The notes beneath the pieces are model-generated. The model was given only the letters and a program-made list of their open reading frames with translations, had not been told where the DNA came from and did no database searches. Both the position numbers and the translations under genes were made by a program. 64,000 nt of DNA from Gammaproteobacteria bacterium (GTDB lineage: Bacteria; Pseudomonadota; Gammaproteobacteria; Burkholderiales; Nitrosomonadaceae): contig CP054180.1 in the NCBI GenBank assembly GCA_015709635.1, positions 310,001 through 374,000 of the forward strand, given 5' to 3'. Each line of letters starts with the position of its first letter. Positions within the stretch are counted from its first letter, which is position 1. Shown in pieces: positions 28,561 through 39,045 of this stretch.

Positions 28561-30615
28561 TCAGTTTTTGGATTGTTTGGCATCAGAGGATTTGCGTTTA
28601 CTTTTTGTTTTACCCGAAATTTTTCCACCAGATTCGGCTGCGGCATTGCTGCCAGTTTCGTGCGCAGGCTCAGTTTCAGTTTCTGGTTGACGACTTGCTT
28701 GCGGCTCAATATTTTCACTAATCGCAGCCACATTTCTTTGAGTATTGATCGCTTCAGGCTTTATTTTCTCGGTTACCGGATTTTGTTTCGGTATCCAGAT
28801 TGTTCCAACCGGAACGCGATCCAATCTGCGGCGGCTTCCGTATATCAAGTTGACGAATCCGCGGGTTACAAAAGTTGCCGTGAACACAGAAGTCAAAATT
28901 CCCAAACACAGCACAACCGCAAATCCTTTGACCGGACCGGAACCGAATGCAAATAACGCGATACCGGCAATCAAAGTAGTCACGTTGGAATCCACGATGG
29001 TGCCGAATGCGCGCTCAAATCCGGCGTGAATGGCGAGTTGCGGTGAAGCACCGCTGCGTAATTCATCGCGGATCCTTTCGTTAATCAGCACATTGGCATC
29101 AATCGCCATACCCACCGTAAGCGCCAATGCGGCCATTCCGGGCAATGTCAATGTGGCCTGCAGAATGGATAATAAACCGACCAGCAACAATAAATTCATG
29201 GCCAGTGCGATAACCGAGATGACACCGAATGCCGTGTAATAAATCGCAACGAAGAAGGCTACCGCCAGGAATCCGTATAAGGTTGAGTTAAAGCCCCGGG
29301 CAATATTTTCAGCACCCAGACTCGGACCCACGGTACGCTCTTCAATAATGTCCATCGGTGCCGCCAGTGCGCCGGCACGCAGCAGTAACGCGACATCACG
29401 TGCTTCTTTGCTGCTCATGCGGCCGCTGATTTGTACGCGACCGCCGCCAATTTCTTCACGAATGACCGGTGCGGTAATGACCTCCGCTTGATTTTTTTCT
29501 ATCAGCAGAATGGCCATCCTTTTACCAATATTTTCCCGTGTCAATTGCTTGAAAACACGTGATCCGCTATTGTCCAAGTTGAGATGCACTGCGGGCTGGT
29601 TATCCTTGTCGAAACCGGGTTGTGCATCGGTGATGTGCTCGCCTGTCAGCAATACTTGTTTTTTGACGAGTAATGGACTGCCGCCGCGTTCTTCATAGAG
29701 CTCGGTACCCATCGGTACTCTGCCACGCAGTGCCGCATCGAGATCATTTTCGTCATCGACCATGCGAATTTCCAGCGTAGCTGTTCGCCCCAGAATATCT
29801 TTTGCCTTGGCGGTATCCTGTACGCCCGGCAATTGCACGATGACGCGATCCACTCCGGCTTTCTGAATAATCGGTTCCGCAACACCTAATTCATTGACGC
29901 GGTTGCGCAGTGTAGTAATGTTTTGCAGCACGGCCGATTCTTGCATGCGGGCGAGTGCTTCGGTTTTAATCGTCGCGACCAGGTGATAGCGGTTGTCGAG
30001 ATTCTCTTCCTTTAAACCAAGATCCGGGTAATTCGACTTTAATTCAGCCTCGGCTTTTGCGCGTGACTCGGCATCGCGAAATTTCAGGGTCAGCTTCTTG
30101 GCATGTTTTTCAAGTCCGGCGTACGAGATTTTTTGTTCACGCAATCGGGCACGGATATCCGCGCTGTAACGATCCAGCGATTTCTCGAGCGCGCCTTCCA
30201 TATCGACTGCCAGCATGAAGTGCACGCCACCGCGCAAATCCAAGCCCAAATACATCGGTAAAGCGCCCAGATTCGTCAGCCATTGCGGGGAATTAGGCAG
30301 CAAATTCAGCGCGATGATATAGTCACTGCCAAGAGTGGATTCCAACAAATCTTTGGCTTTGATTTGAGAATCCGTATCGGCGAAACGTACCTTGACGCTT
30401 CCTTCTTCCAGGAGTGTTCCGTCCGTTTCAAGATTGGCCTGTTTCAATGTGTCTTCGACTCGTTGCAACAAGGCGGTGTCAGTGCTTGCGGAAATCCGTA
30501 AAGGGGAAATCTGTACCGCGGGCGATTCGCCGAAAAAATTCGGCAGAGTGTAAAGCAGGCCGAGCAGCAGTGAAACCGCAATAATCAAGTATTGCCAAAG
30601 TGCGTAGCGGTTCAT
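28561..30615 (-). CDS. secD: Protein translocase subunit SecD with charged C-terminal tail
   Basis: Large membrane subunit of the SecDF complex, 684 residues. The N-terminal helix is followed by the periplasmic P1 head with DLRGGVHFMLAVD. The RND-type membrane domain includes LTVGMAIDANVLINERIRDE, in which the Asp is essential for proton-driven function. E. coli SecD has 615 residues. Here the protein runs about 65-80 residues past the last helix in a hydrophilic, low-complexity tail rich in Glu, Lys and Ser, predicted cytoplasmic and of unknown role. It is flanked by yajC and secF. Confidence 0.97.
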   Translation of the reverse strand: MNRYALWQYLIIAVSLLLGLLYTLPNFFGESPAVQISPLRISASTDTALLQRVEDTLKQANLETDGTLLEEGSVKVRFADTDSQIKAKDLLESTLGSDYIIALNLLPNSPQWLTNLGALPMYLGLDLRGGVHFMLAVDMEGALEKSLDRYSADIRARLREQKISYAGLEKHAKKLTLKFRDAESRAKAEAELKSNYPDLGLKEENLDNRYHLVATIKTEALARMQESAVLQNITTLRNRVNELGVAEPIIQKAGVDRVIVQLPGVQDTAKAKDILGRTATLEIRMVDDENDLDAALRGRVPMGTELYEERGGSPLLVKKQVLLTGEHITDAQPGFDKDNQPAVHLNLDNSGSRVFKQLTRENIGKRMAILLIEKNQAEVITAPVIREEIGGGRVQISGRMSSKEARDVALLLRAGALAAPMDIIEERTVGPSLGAENIARGFNSTLYGFLAVAFFVAIYYTAFGVISVIALAMNLLLLVGLLSILQATLTLPGMAALALTVGMAIDANVLINERIRDELRSGASPQLAIHAGFERAFGTIVDSNVTTLIAGIALFAFGSGPVKGFAVVLCLGILTSVFTATFVTRGFVNLIYGSRRRLDRVPVGTIWIPKQNPVTEKIKPEAINTQRNVAAISENIEPQASRQPETETEPAHETGSNAAAESGGKISGKTKSKRKSSDAKQSKN

Positions 30616-30716
30616 GGGTGTCAGTTAACTATTTATAAATGATCAAGGATAAGAAAGACATGCAATGTCGGGTAGTGCAACCGGTATTTTTTCTGCTTGC
30701 GCAGTTTTTCTTTGCA

Positions 30717-31160
30717 CTATTTTTTTTCAGCTTCAGTATCACTGCCGGCTGAGGCTTCGGTAGTTGCCGCTTCGGTGTTTTCCTGTGCGGCGATTGTTTT
30801 GGTTGTTTTGGTTTTTTGTGTTTTTCCTTTTGGCTCGATACTTCTGAGCGTTCCTTTCGGCAGCAAAGTCTGCACCGAAGACTTCAGAATGGTGACTTCA
30901 GTGGCAGGTGCTATTTCGATAATGACATAGTTTTCGCTGACATTAAGAACTTGGCCAAGAATACCGCCGTTGGTGATGACTTCGTCACCTCGTTGCAAGC
31001 CATCCACCATTTGTTTTTGCTCTTTTGCGCGCTTGGCCTGGGGGCGGATCAGCAGGAAATAAAATAACAACAATATTCCGAACATCGGCAACAAACTCAT
31101 CCAGTCTGCAGTGTCTTGTGCCGACGAAGCGGCTTGGGCAAATGCATCATTAATCAGCAT
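30717..31160 (-). CDS. yajC: Preprotein translocase subunit YajC
   Basis: Small bitopic membrane protein of the SecDF-YajC complex. The 147 residues have one membrane helix near residues 22-40 (MFGILLLFYFLLIRPQAKRA), then the conserved cytoplasmic domain with GLQRGDEVITNGGILGQV. Typical YajC is about 110 residues. This one ends in a Thr/Glu/Ala-rich disordered tail of about 35 residues, parallel to the tail on SecD. The start is supported by a GGGAGAG site upstream on the minus strand. secD follows after about 100 bases. Confidence 0.96.
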   Translation of the reverse strand: MLINDAFAQAASSAQDTADWMSLLPMFGILLLFYFLLIRPQAKRAKEQKQMVDGLQRGDEVITNGGILGQVLNVSENYVIIEIAPATEVTILKSSVQTLLPKGTLRSIEPKGKTQKTKTTKTIAAQENTEAATTEASAGSDTEAEKK

Positions 31161-31207
31161 AAAACTCTCCCTTTTCTAAAAAGGGTACATATTAGCATGA
31201 TGACCCC

Positions 31208-33324
<2,117 letters not shown>

Positions 33325-33433
33325 GCCGGTATTATACAGGTGACGGATGTTTTCCGCCCATGCGGCTTGCTGTACCACTGGTTTTCAGTAATAATTGCGC
33401 CTTCTGTTTATTCAAAAACAGTCAAATTGTTTG

Positions 33434-33520
33434 GCCGAGATGGCGGAATTGGTAGACGCACGGGACTCAAAATCCCGCGATGGTGACATCATGGGGGTTC
33501 GATTCCCCCTCTCGGCACCA
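33434..33520 (+). tRNA. tRNA-Leu (anticodon CAA)
   Basis: An 87-base gene with the acceptor stem GCCGAGA/TCTCGGC and an encoded CCA end. The anticodon stem CGGGA/TCCCG encloses the loop CTCAAAA, giving anticodon CAA for UUG codons. A long variable arm (GATGGTGACATC) is typical of class II leucine tRNAs, and the T arm GGGGGTTCGATTCCCCC is perfect. Confidence 0.97.
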
Positions 33521-34163
33521 CTCTGAAGTGATCAAAAAAATCATTGAACGTGCGGTAAAATTGCAGGCAAACGACATGTTCATCTTGGTTTAGTTAACTT
33601 AGTTAACCAAGTGTCGATTCTCACCGGAAGCACCGGTTTCATAGCCAACATTTTTCTTGCTTCTTAAAGCACAGTATTCATTATCTGAAAGTATTGTGGA
33701 TAACTTTGTGAATAGTTGTCTGATTTGTGTTCTTAACTTACCTATTCCTAAGGATTTTTTTGATTTTGCTCATTATCTGACATAATCATTATGTGACACT
33801 TATCATATAGTTACGGGATATTTCTCATCCTAATGCGAAATTGTTGGAAAGAATTTTTATAATCATCCCGGGCTGTGGATTATTTGCAATGTCAAGGAAA
33901 AAATTATCAGCCAAGAGACACGATGAGTTGTGGCTGCAATTGCATGAGTATTTTTTGCATCGCATATCAGAAAAATTTTCTTTTCAATCCATCGAAATAA
34001 AGCCGAATATTTGCTTTATTCAAAATATCCATGTAGGAATATTTGAGTATAATGGTAAGAAAATGCGCTAGATTGTTTGTATAAGATAATGATATATAAT
34101 TAATCTTAAATATTTCTTGCGTAATCAGCCAGATAAATAGTTTAAGATTATTCAAAGCTAACG
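33521..34163 (+). promoter_or_regulatory. Non-coding region upstream of the exopolysaccharide-like cluster
   Basis: This 643-base AT-rich gap follows the tRNA. It contains an imperfect palindrome of TAGTTAAC units (33584-33611), one perfect DnaA-box-like TGTGGATAA (33695-33703), and the perfect odd palindrome ACATAATCATTATGT (33780-33794), which shares its 11-base core with Fur boxes. The stretch 33694-33820 resembles 40336-40462 on the other side of the cluster. A weak 60-codon frame from 33889 to 34071 has no ribosome-binding site and I do not call it a gene. Confidence 0.5.
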
Positions 34164-35546
34164 ATGCTTATTTTCTTCTCCCGAGAAAAGAACGACTTAC
34201 CGGATCATTACAAAGATCATTTCGAAGTTTGCCATTTCAGTGATTTTTCAGATTGGGAACAAAATAGAGTCAATCCCTCCGCGTTTGTCATCGTAGGGAA
34301 AGATAAACAATTCATTTCTTCAGTTCTCGCAAAAATACGCAGAGATAACGAAATTTTTGCATCATTGTGTTTTGCAACCGATCCGGTTGCCCCGTTCGAT
34401 AATTTGCTACTGGACGGTCAATTACCGCAACCATCGGTTTTGCTGGAAGCGGTCAATCAAGTTGAAGATTTGCAGAAATCGCTGAAGAGTAATGAGACCT
34501 ATATCACACACCAAGGGCGGCTGATCAAATATTTATGGCTGCGCCCGGATTTTATTCTGCAGCCGCACCATGAGTGGCAGTATCCGCGTTTCTACCGTTA
34601 TCCGTTGCTGGAAGCGTTGAGTCAGGACGGATCCGATTCTTTCGAATGGTTGCGTAATCTCGCCAATAGCAAAATAATCGAAGCTTTGATGATGCTTGAC
34701 CGGCAGCGCGAATGCGCTTATTGCCGCTCGGCGCATTTGAGTTTTATCGATGTATGTCCCAACTGTCTGTCGATAGACATCAAACTGCAAGCTTCTTTGC
34801 ATTGCTTCACCTGTGGCTGCGTCGATGTGCAGGATAGATTCATGCATAGCGGTACCTTGGTTTGCCCCAAGTGCCATACGCATCTGCGGCATATCGGCAG
34901 CGATTATGACCGGCCGATCGAAAACTATCGCTGTCAATCGTGCAGCCAAACTTTCATAGAAGGCGATGTGCAGGTGCGCTGCGCGATGTGTGAAAAAGAG
35001 ATGAAGCCCGGTGATCTCATTCTGAATGAGGTGCACAGCTGGCGCTTGAGCGATAAAGGCAGGACGATTGCTTTTCGCGGTGAAGTATTCGATTTGTCTT
35101 CGGGGTTCGATCAACTCGACTTCGTTTCCCGCGAGCTGTTTATTCATGACCTCGATTGGATGATGGTGACGTCGCAGCGTTATCCCAATGTGCACTTCAG
35201 TTTATTCGGCATCTATTTTGCCAATTTGCCGGATTTGGTGGAGCTGTTTAACCATGCGCGCTTGCTGCAAATGCTCGAATCCTTTGCGCAACGTTTGCGA
35301 AGCTTGTTGCGTACCCCCGATCTTTCCACGCGAACGGCAGAGAACATGCTGTGGCTGCTGTTACCGAATACCGATGAACAGGGGTTGATCGGTTTTCACC
35401 GGCGTATTGAGAACAGCATGAAAGTACTGCTGGAAGAAAGTGAGCATAAATTGGATTTCCGCTTTATCAGCATTTCTTCGCAAAATATTACCGGCAAGGA
35501 AAATGCCGAGCTTCTTCTGGCGCGTCTTTCCGGTGAATTACTATAG
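34164..35546 (+). CDS. TackOD1 zinc-ribbon protein with degenerate GGDEF-like C-terminus
   Basis: Putative cytoplasmic signalling protein of 460 residues with no membrane helix. The central part (about residues 184-276) has six CxxC knuckles (CAYC, CPNC, CFTC, CPKC, CQSC, CAMC) and the phrase GSDYDRPIENYRC. This matches the TackOD1 output domain, first described in thaumarchaeal signalling proteins and also present in proteobacteria. The last 150 residues resemble a GGDEF fold. However, the place of the catalytic GGDEF loop is held by RTAENMLWLLLP, so diguanylate cyclase activity is not expected. The stop codon is three bases from a glycosyltransferase gene, so control of that enzyme, perhaps by sensing a ligand or nucleotide, is inferred. 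No good ribosome-binding site is seen. Confidence 0.75.
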   Translation: MLIFFSREKNDLPDHYKDHFEVCHFSDFSDWEQNRVNPSAFVIVGKDKQFISSVLAKIRRDNEIFASLCFATDPVAPFDNLLLDGQLPQPSVLLEAVNQVEDLQKSLKSNETYITHQGRLIKYLWLRPDFILQPHHEWQYPRFYRYPLLEALSQDGSDSFEWLRNLANSKIIEALMMLDRQRECAYCRSAHLSFIDVCPNCLSIDIKLQASLHCFTCGCVDVQDRFMHSGTLVCPKCHTHLRHIGSDYDRPIENYRCQSCSQTFIEGDVQVRCAMCEKEMKPGDLILNEVHSWRLSDKGRTIAFRGEVFDLSSGFDQLDFVSRELFIHDLDWMMVTSQRYPNVHFSLFGIYFANLPDLVELFNHARLLQMLESFAQRLRSLLRTPDLSTRTAENMLWLLLPNTDEQGLIGFHRRIENSMKVLLEESEHKLDFRFISISSQNITGKENAELLLARLSGELL

Positions 35547-35549
35547 TTC

Positions 35550-36875
35550 ATGGATAGTTTGCATCAGGCATGGTCGTTTTTCCTTCTTGCTACATCGCGT
35601 TATCAAGATGTGCAGTATGTATTCATGCTGATTCCGTTCGTACTGTTTTTTGAATTGCCGCTGTATTTTCTCAATTGGATGAGCGTTTTCCGCTATTTGT
35701 TCAGGAAATCGGCAGAGGCACCGGTGTCCCTTCCGTATTATCCTAAGGTTACTTGTGCGATTACCTGTTACGCGGAAGGAAAGGCGGTGCAAGGTACGGT
35801 GATTTCTTTGCTGGAGCAAATTTATCCGGGACATATTGAAGTCATTGCGATGGTCGATGGCGTGCAAAAAAATATCGCGACCTATCAAGCGTTGAAGGAA
35901 CTCACACCCGTGACTGCGAATTACACCAAGCGCTCGTTGATCATTATCCCAAAAATTCAACGCGGCGGCAGAGTCTCGTCATTGAATGCCGGCTTGAACC
36001 GGGCGCAGGGTGAGATTTTTTTTGCATTGGATGGCGATACGTCGTTCGACAATCAAATGGTGAATTCTGCAGTATCGCACTTTCGCAATCCTGGCATCGT
36101 GGCGGTTACCGGCCCGATGCGCGTGCGTAATGCCCGGAATACGCTCGTCACCCGGTTGCAGAGTCTGGAATATATGCTGACCATGCAGGTGGGCAAGTTA
36201 GGATTCGCAAAGCTGAATGTCATTAACAACGTACCCGGGGCTTTCGGTATTTTCAGAAAATCTTTTATACAAAAAATCGGCGGATGGAATACCGGGACTG
36301 CCGAAGATCTTGATCTGACGTTGCGTATCAAACAATACCACAGGCGTTATCCGCACTTGCAGATCGAATTTGAACCCGGTGCGGTTTCGCATACCGATGT
36401 GCCGGAGAGTTTTCAGGATTTTCTCAAGCAACGCTTACGCTGGGATGGCGATCTTTGGTACATCTACTCGAATAAGCACAAGTACGGAATTTCCGCTGCG
36501 ACTATGGGGTGGAGCAATTTCATATTTCTACTATGGTACGGGATCTTGTTTCAGATCGTCATGCCTTTCTCGATCGTGATTTATACCATCTATATGGCGA
36601 TAAAACTTCCTATCTATACTTTTCTGTTGAACATGATGCTGGTTTATATGTTCTATCTGAGTCTGATTACGTTGCAGTATATTTTCTATCTTGCGCTTAT
36701 CTCGGACAGAAAATGGCAGGACTGCGAAGCCATGTTAATTCTGCCGGTTTATCCGCTGTTTCAGTTTATTTCGCGGGTATGGAGCACTTTTGCGATTTTG
36801 AATCAGATACTCAATAAAGGTCATCTGGATTCTGCGATGGCACCGTTGTGGGTGCTGAAAAAGGGAAAACAGTAA
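35550..36875 (+). CDS. Membrane family-2 glycosyltransferase (processive polysaccharide synthase type)
   Basis: Predicted inner-membrane synthase of 441 residues that would polymerise and extrude a polysaccharide. An N-terminal helix (about 25-45) precedes the GT-A domain. Motifs include VTCAITCYAEG, the nucleotide-sugar Asp in MVDG, ALDGDTSFD (metal-binding DxD), TAEDLDLTLRI (catalytic acid) and KQRLRWDGDL, which is the QxxRW signature of processive enzymes such as PgaC, cellulose synthase and hyaluronan synthase. Three to four C-terminal helices (about 315-420) could form the translocation channel. The sugar made cannot be predicted. It is packed between the TackOD1 gene (3 bases) and the TolC-fusion gene (1 base). 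Confidence 0.87.
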   Translation: MDSLHQAWSFFLLATSRYQDVQYVFMLIPFVLFFELPLYFLNWMSVFRYLFRKSAEAPVSLPYYPKVTCAITCYAEGKAVQGTVISLLEQIYPGHIEVIAMVDGVQKNIATYQALKELTPVTANYTKRSLIIIPKIQRGGRVSSLNAGLNRAQGEIFFALDGDTSFDNQMVNSAVSHFRNPGIVAVTGPMRVRNARNTLVTRLQSLEYMLTMQVGKLGFAKLNVINNVPGAFGIFRKSFIQKIGGWNTGTAEDLDLTLRIKQYHRRYPHLQIEFEPGAVSHTDVPESFQDFLKQRLRWDGDLWYIYSNKHKYGISAATMGWSNFIFLLWYGILFQIVMPFSIVIYTIYMAIKLPIYTFLLNMMLVYMFYLSLITLQYIFYLALISDRKWQDCEAMLILPVYPLFQFISRVWSTFAILNQILNKGHLDSAMAPLWVLKKGKQ

Positions 36876-36876
36876 A

Positions 36877-39045
36877 GTGCGTTTTTTCTTGCTGCTCGCG
36901 CTCGCGCTGGTGCTGATGCTGACGGCCAATGCAGCCGCCGAAGTGAGGACGCTGACCGAGTTTTACGCGAATCTGGATGAGGCGGCAACCGTACTGAAAG
37001 CGAAAGCGGATTTGGATGCGCAGCAGTCGCAATTGCATGTGCAGGAAGCGCAGAAGGGCTGGGAAATATTCGGCGGGGTGTCCGGGGGTTATCAAAAAAG
37101 CCCGTTTGCTCGCGAGCCTTTCGGGCACTTTTTTGATCCGCTGGGCCGGATCGGTGTGCGTTATCCGTTGCTGGGCAGTGCCGAGCGGCAGCAGCGGGCG
37201 ATTGACGATGCGGCAACCCAGGTGAAAATCGAAGGTATCCGGCTGGATTGGAGCAAACGGCTGGCGAAACTTTTCCTGGAAGAAAACTATGCCGCCTATT
37301 GGAGCGCAAAAAAGATGCTGGCTTTGACGGAAGCCTACCTGCGACTGCGCGACGATGGTGTGGCCGACATTCTGCATAAACGCCGTGAAGCGGGTTTGTT
37401 GTTCATGTCGGATTATCTCGAGTTTCTTTCAGCCTTCGATCGCGCCGAGCGGTCACAAATAGAATTCAGCAATAACCGCGATCAAGCGTTAATCAGGCTG
37501 GGGTATTTGACGAATGCCAGAATTTCCCCCTTTGAGGCGATCAAACCGGAGCTGCATGAAATTGAAAACAGTACGCTCATGGATGTCGAGCAACTGGATC
37601 TGAAAATACTGCAGGCCCGTATAGACAACACTCAAAATACCAAAGAAAAGGAAAATTGGCGCGGGATTGAGTCCGATGTCAACGCGACTGCTTTCGGCGG
37701 TCCGGCCATTCCGCATCCATCGCCCGAATCGATGCAGCTCGGCTATGGCGGATCGGTCGGTTTTAATTTCAGAATGCCGCTCGAAATTATGAGCCTGCGG
37801 AAAAATGAAGAATCCCGGTTAAACAGTCAATTGATCAGCCTGCGCGCGGATTACACTCACCGGGATCAGGAGTTGCAGCATGAATTCCGCGCCTTGCTCA
37901 GCAGCTATCAGCAGCTGGCGCAACAAATCAAATTTCAGCATACGCGACTGGAAGCGGCGCGGGAATTGATTCGCGAACGGAATTTGCGCCTGCGGGTGAT
38001 GGATGGAGATGTCATCGAGAAATACTTTCAAGCAGTCAATACCTATTACCGGATTGCGATCGAAAATGTCGAAACGGAATCGGAGCAATGGAAATTGCAT
38101 ATCCGGTTGCGGCAATTTATTTCGTTGCTGGAAACCAAAGGAAGGAATCTTCATCCGGAAATCAACTTAAACAAACTGATGGAGCCGCTGCATCAAGCGG
38201 TATCGTTTCTCGCCGGCGGCGAAAAGCGGGTATCAGCAAAGCGCGTTAATCAACCGGCCGCAGCGGATACCCAAGTTTCTTCCGGCCGCTTGGCCGCGTA
38301 TGTGTGGAATTTTGACCAATTAATTGCCCAACCGGACCTGTGGAAGAAGAATCAGGCTATCGAAATCGATCGCTTCCTGATTTCTCTGAACGGACGGCAA
38401 ATTTCCAGGATTGCGGAAAATCCCGCGCGGTTGAAAAAGTTTCTGACGGATGCGCACCGGCGGGGGAAAAAGGTTGAATTGCTGCTGGGTGATCCCGATT
38501 GGATTTTGCCCGCGCAGCGCGGCAAGCTGCTGCAATTTGTCAAGAAACTCAGCAACATCAATTTTGACGGTCTGCACCTCGATATCGAGCCGGATCAACT
38601 CGTGGCGGAATTGTCTGGAAAAGCGCGGCTGGAAGAACTGATCGAAACGGTTCGCCAGGTATCCGCCATTTCGCCGTGGCCGGTAGGCTTCAGCATGCAT
38701 CCGCGTTATCTGACGAAGGCATCGTCTTTCGATATTTGTCTGCCATGCGAATTGAAAGTGGCAGGAGTCAAAGAAATTATCGTCATGTACTACTCGCTGA
38801 ATCTGGCGAATATTGTTACCGTGCTGAAATCAGCCATGCAGCAACATCCGGATTTGGCATTCAGCCTGGCGCAAAGCCTGGAACGGGAATTGGGTCCGGA
38901 AAACAGTTATGCGCACAAACCGCAATCCATTTTCATCGATGCGATGAAACGATTGCAGGATCAGCTCAAGGCAGCCAATTTCAGCGGGCTCGTTATTCAA
39001 TCATGGCAAGACTTGGAGAGCTATCTTCATGAAAATACGCTTTAA
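36877..39045 (+). CDS. TolC-like outer-membrane factor fused to a glycoside-hydrolase-like barrel
   Basis: A 722-residue two-part protein. A signal peptide (about 1-22, ending NAAAE) leads into a helical TolC-type outer-membrane efflux region (about 25-430) with long amphipathic helices. After a linker, residues about 455-722 look like a TIM-barrel glycosidase. Evidence for the barrel is LLLGDPDWILP, then FDGLHLDIEPDQ with Asp569 and Glu571 in the place of the catalytic DxE of GH18-like enzymes, then VGFSMHPRYL and IIVMYYSLNLAN. This fusion of exit channel and hydrolase-like domain is unusual. The hydrolase part could trim or release the polymer. It starts at a GTG one base after the synthase stop codon and overlaps the adaptor gene by 17 bases. 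Confidence 0.75.
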   Translation: MRFFLLLALALVLMLTANAAAEVRTLTEFYANLDEAATVLKAKADLDAQQSQLHVQEAQKGWEIFGGVSGGYQKSPFAREPFGHFFDPLGRIGVRYPLLGSAERQQRAIDDAATQVKIEGIRLDWSKRLAKLFLEENYAAYWSAKKMLALTEAYLRLRDDGVADILHKRREAGLLFMSDYLEFLSAFDRAERSQIEFSNNRDQALIRLGYLTNARISPFEAIKPELHEIENSTLMDVEQLDLKILQARIDNTQNTKEKENWRGIESDVNATAFGGPAIPHPSPESMQLGYGGSVGFNFRMPLEIMSLRKNEESRLNSQLISLRADYTHRDQELQHEFRALLSSYQQLAQQIKFQHTRLEAARELIRERNLRLRVMDGDVIEKYFQAVNTYYRIAIENVETESEQWKLHIRLRQFISLLETKGRNLHPEINLNKLMEPLHQAVSFLAGGEKRVSAKRVNQPAAADTQVSSGRLAAYVWNFDQLIAQPDLWKKNQAIEIDRFLISLNGRQISRIAENPARLKKFLTDAHRRGKKVELLLGDPDWILPAQRGKLLQFVKKLSNINFDGLHLDIEPDQLVAELSGKARLEELIETVRQVSAISPWPVGFSMHPRYLTKASSFDICLPCELKVAGVKEIIVMYYSLNLANIVTVLKSAMQQHPDLAFSLAQSLERELGPENSYAHKPQSIFIDAMKRLQDQLKAANFSGLVIQSWQDLESYLHENTL

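Noticed and set aside
33841..34071. Small frame upstream of the TackOD1 gene
   Set aside because: It starts at TTG, or at ATG 33889 for 60 residues, without a ribosome-binding site, in AT-rich non-coding DNA. No recognisable domain.
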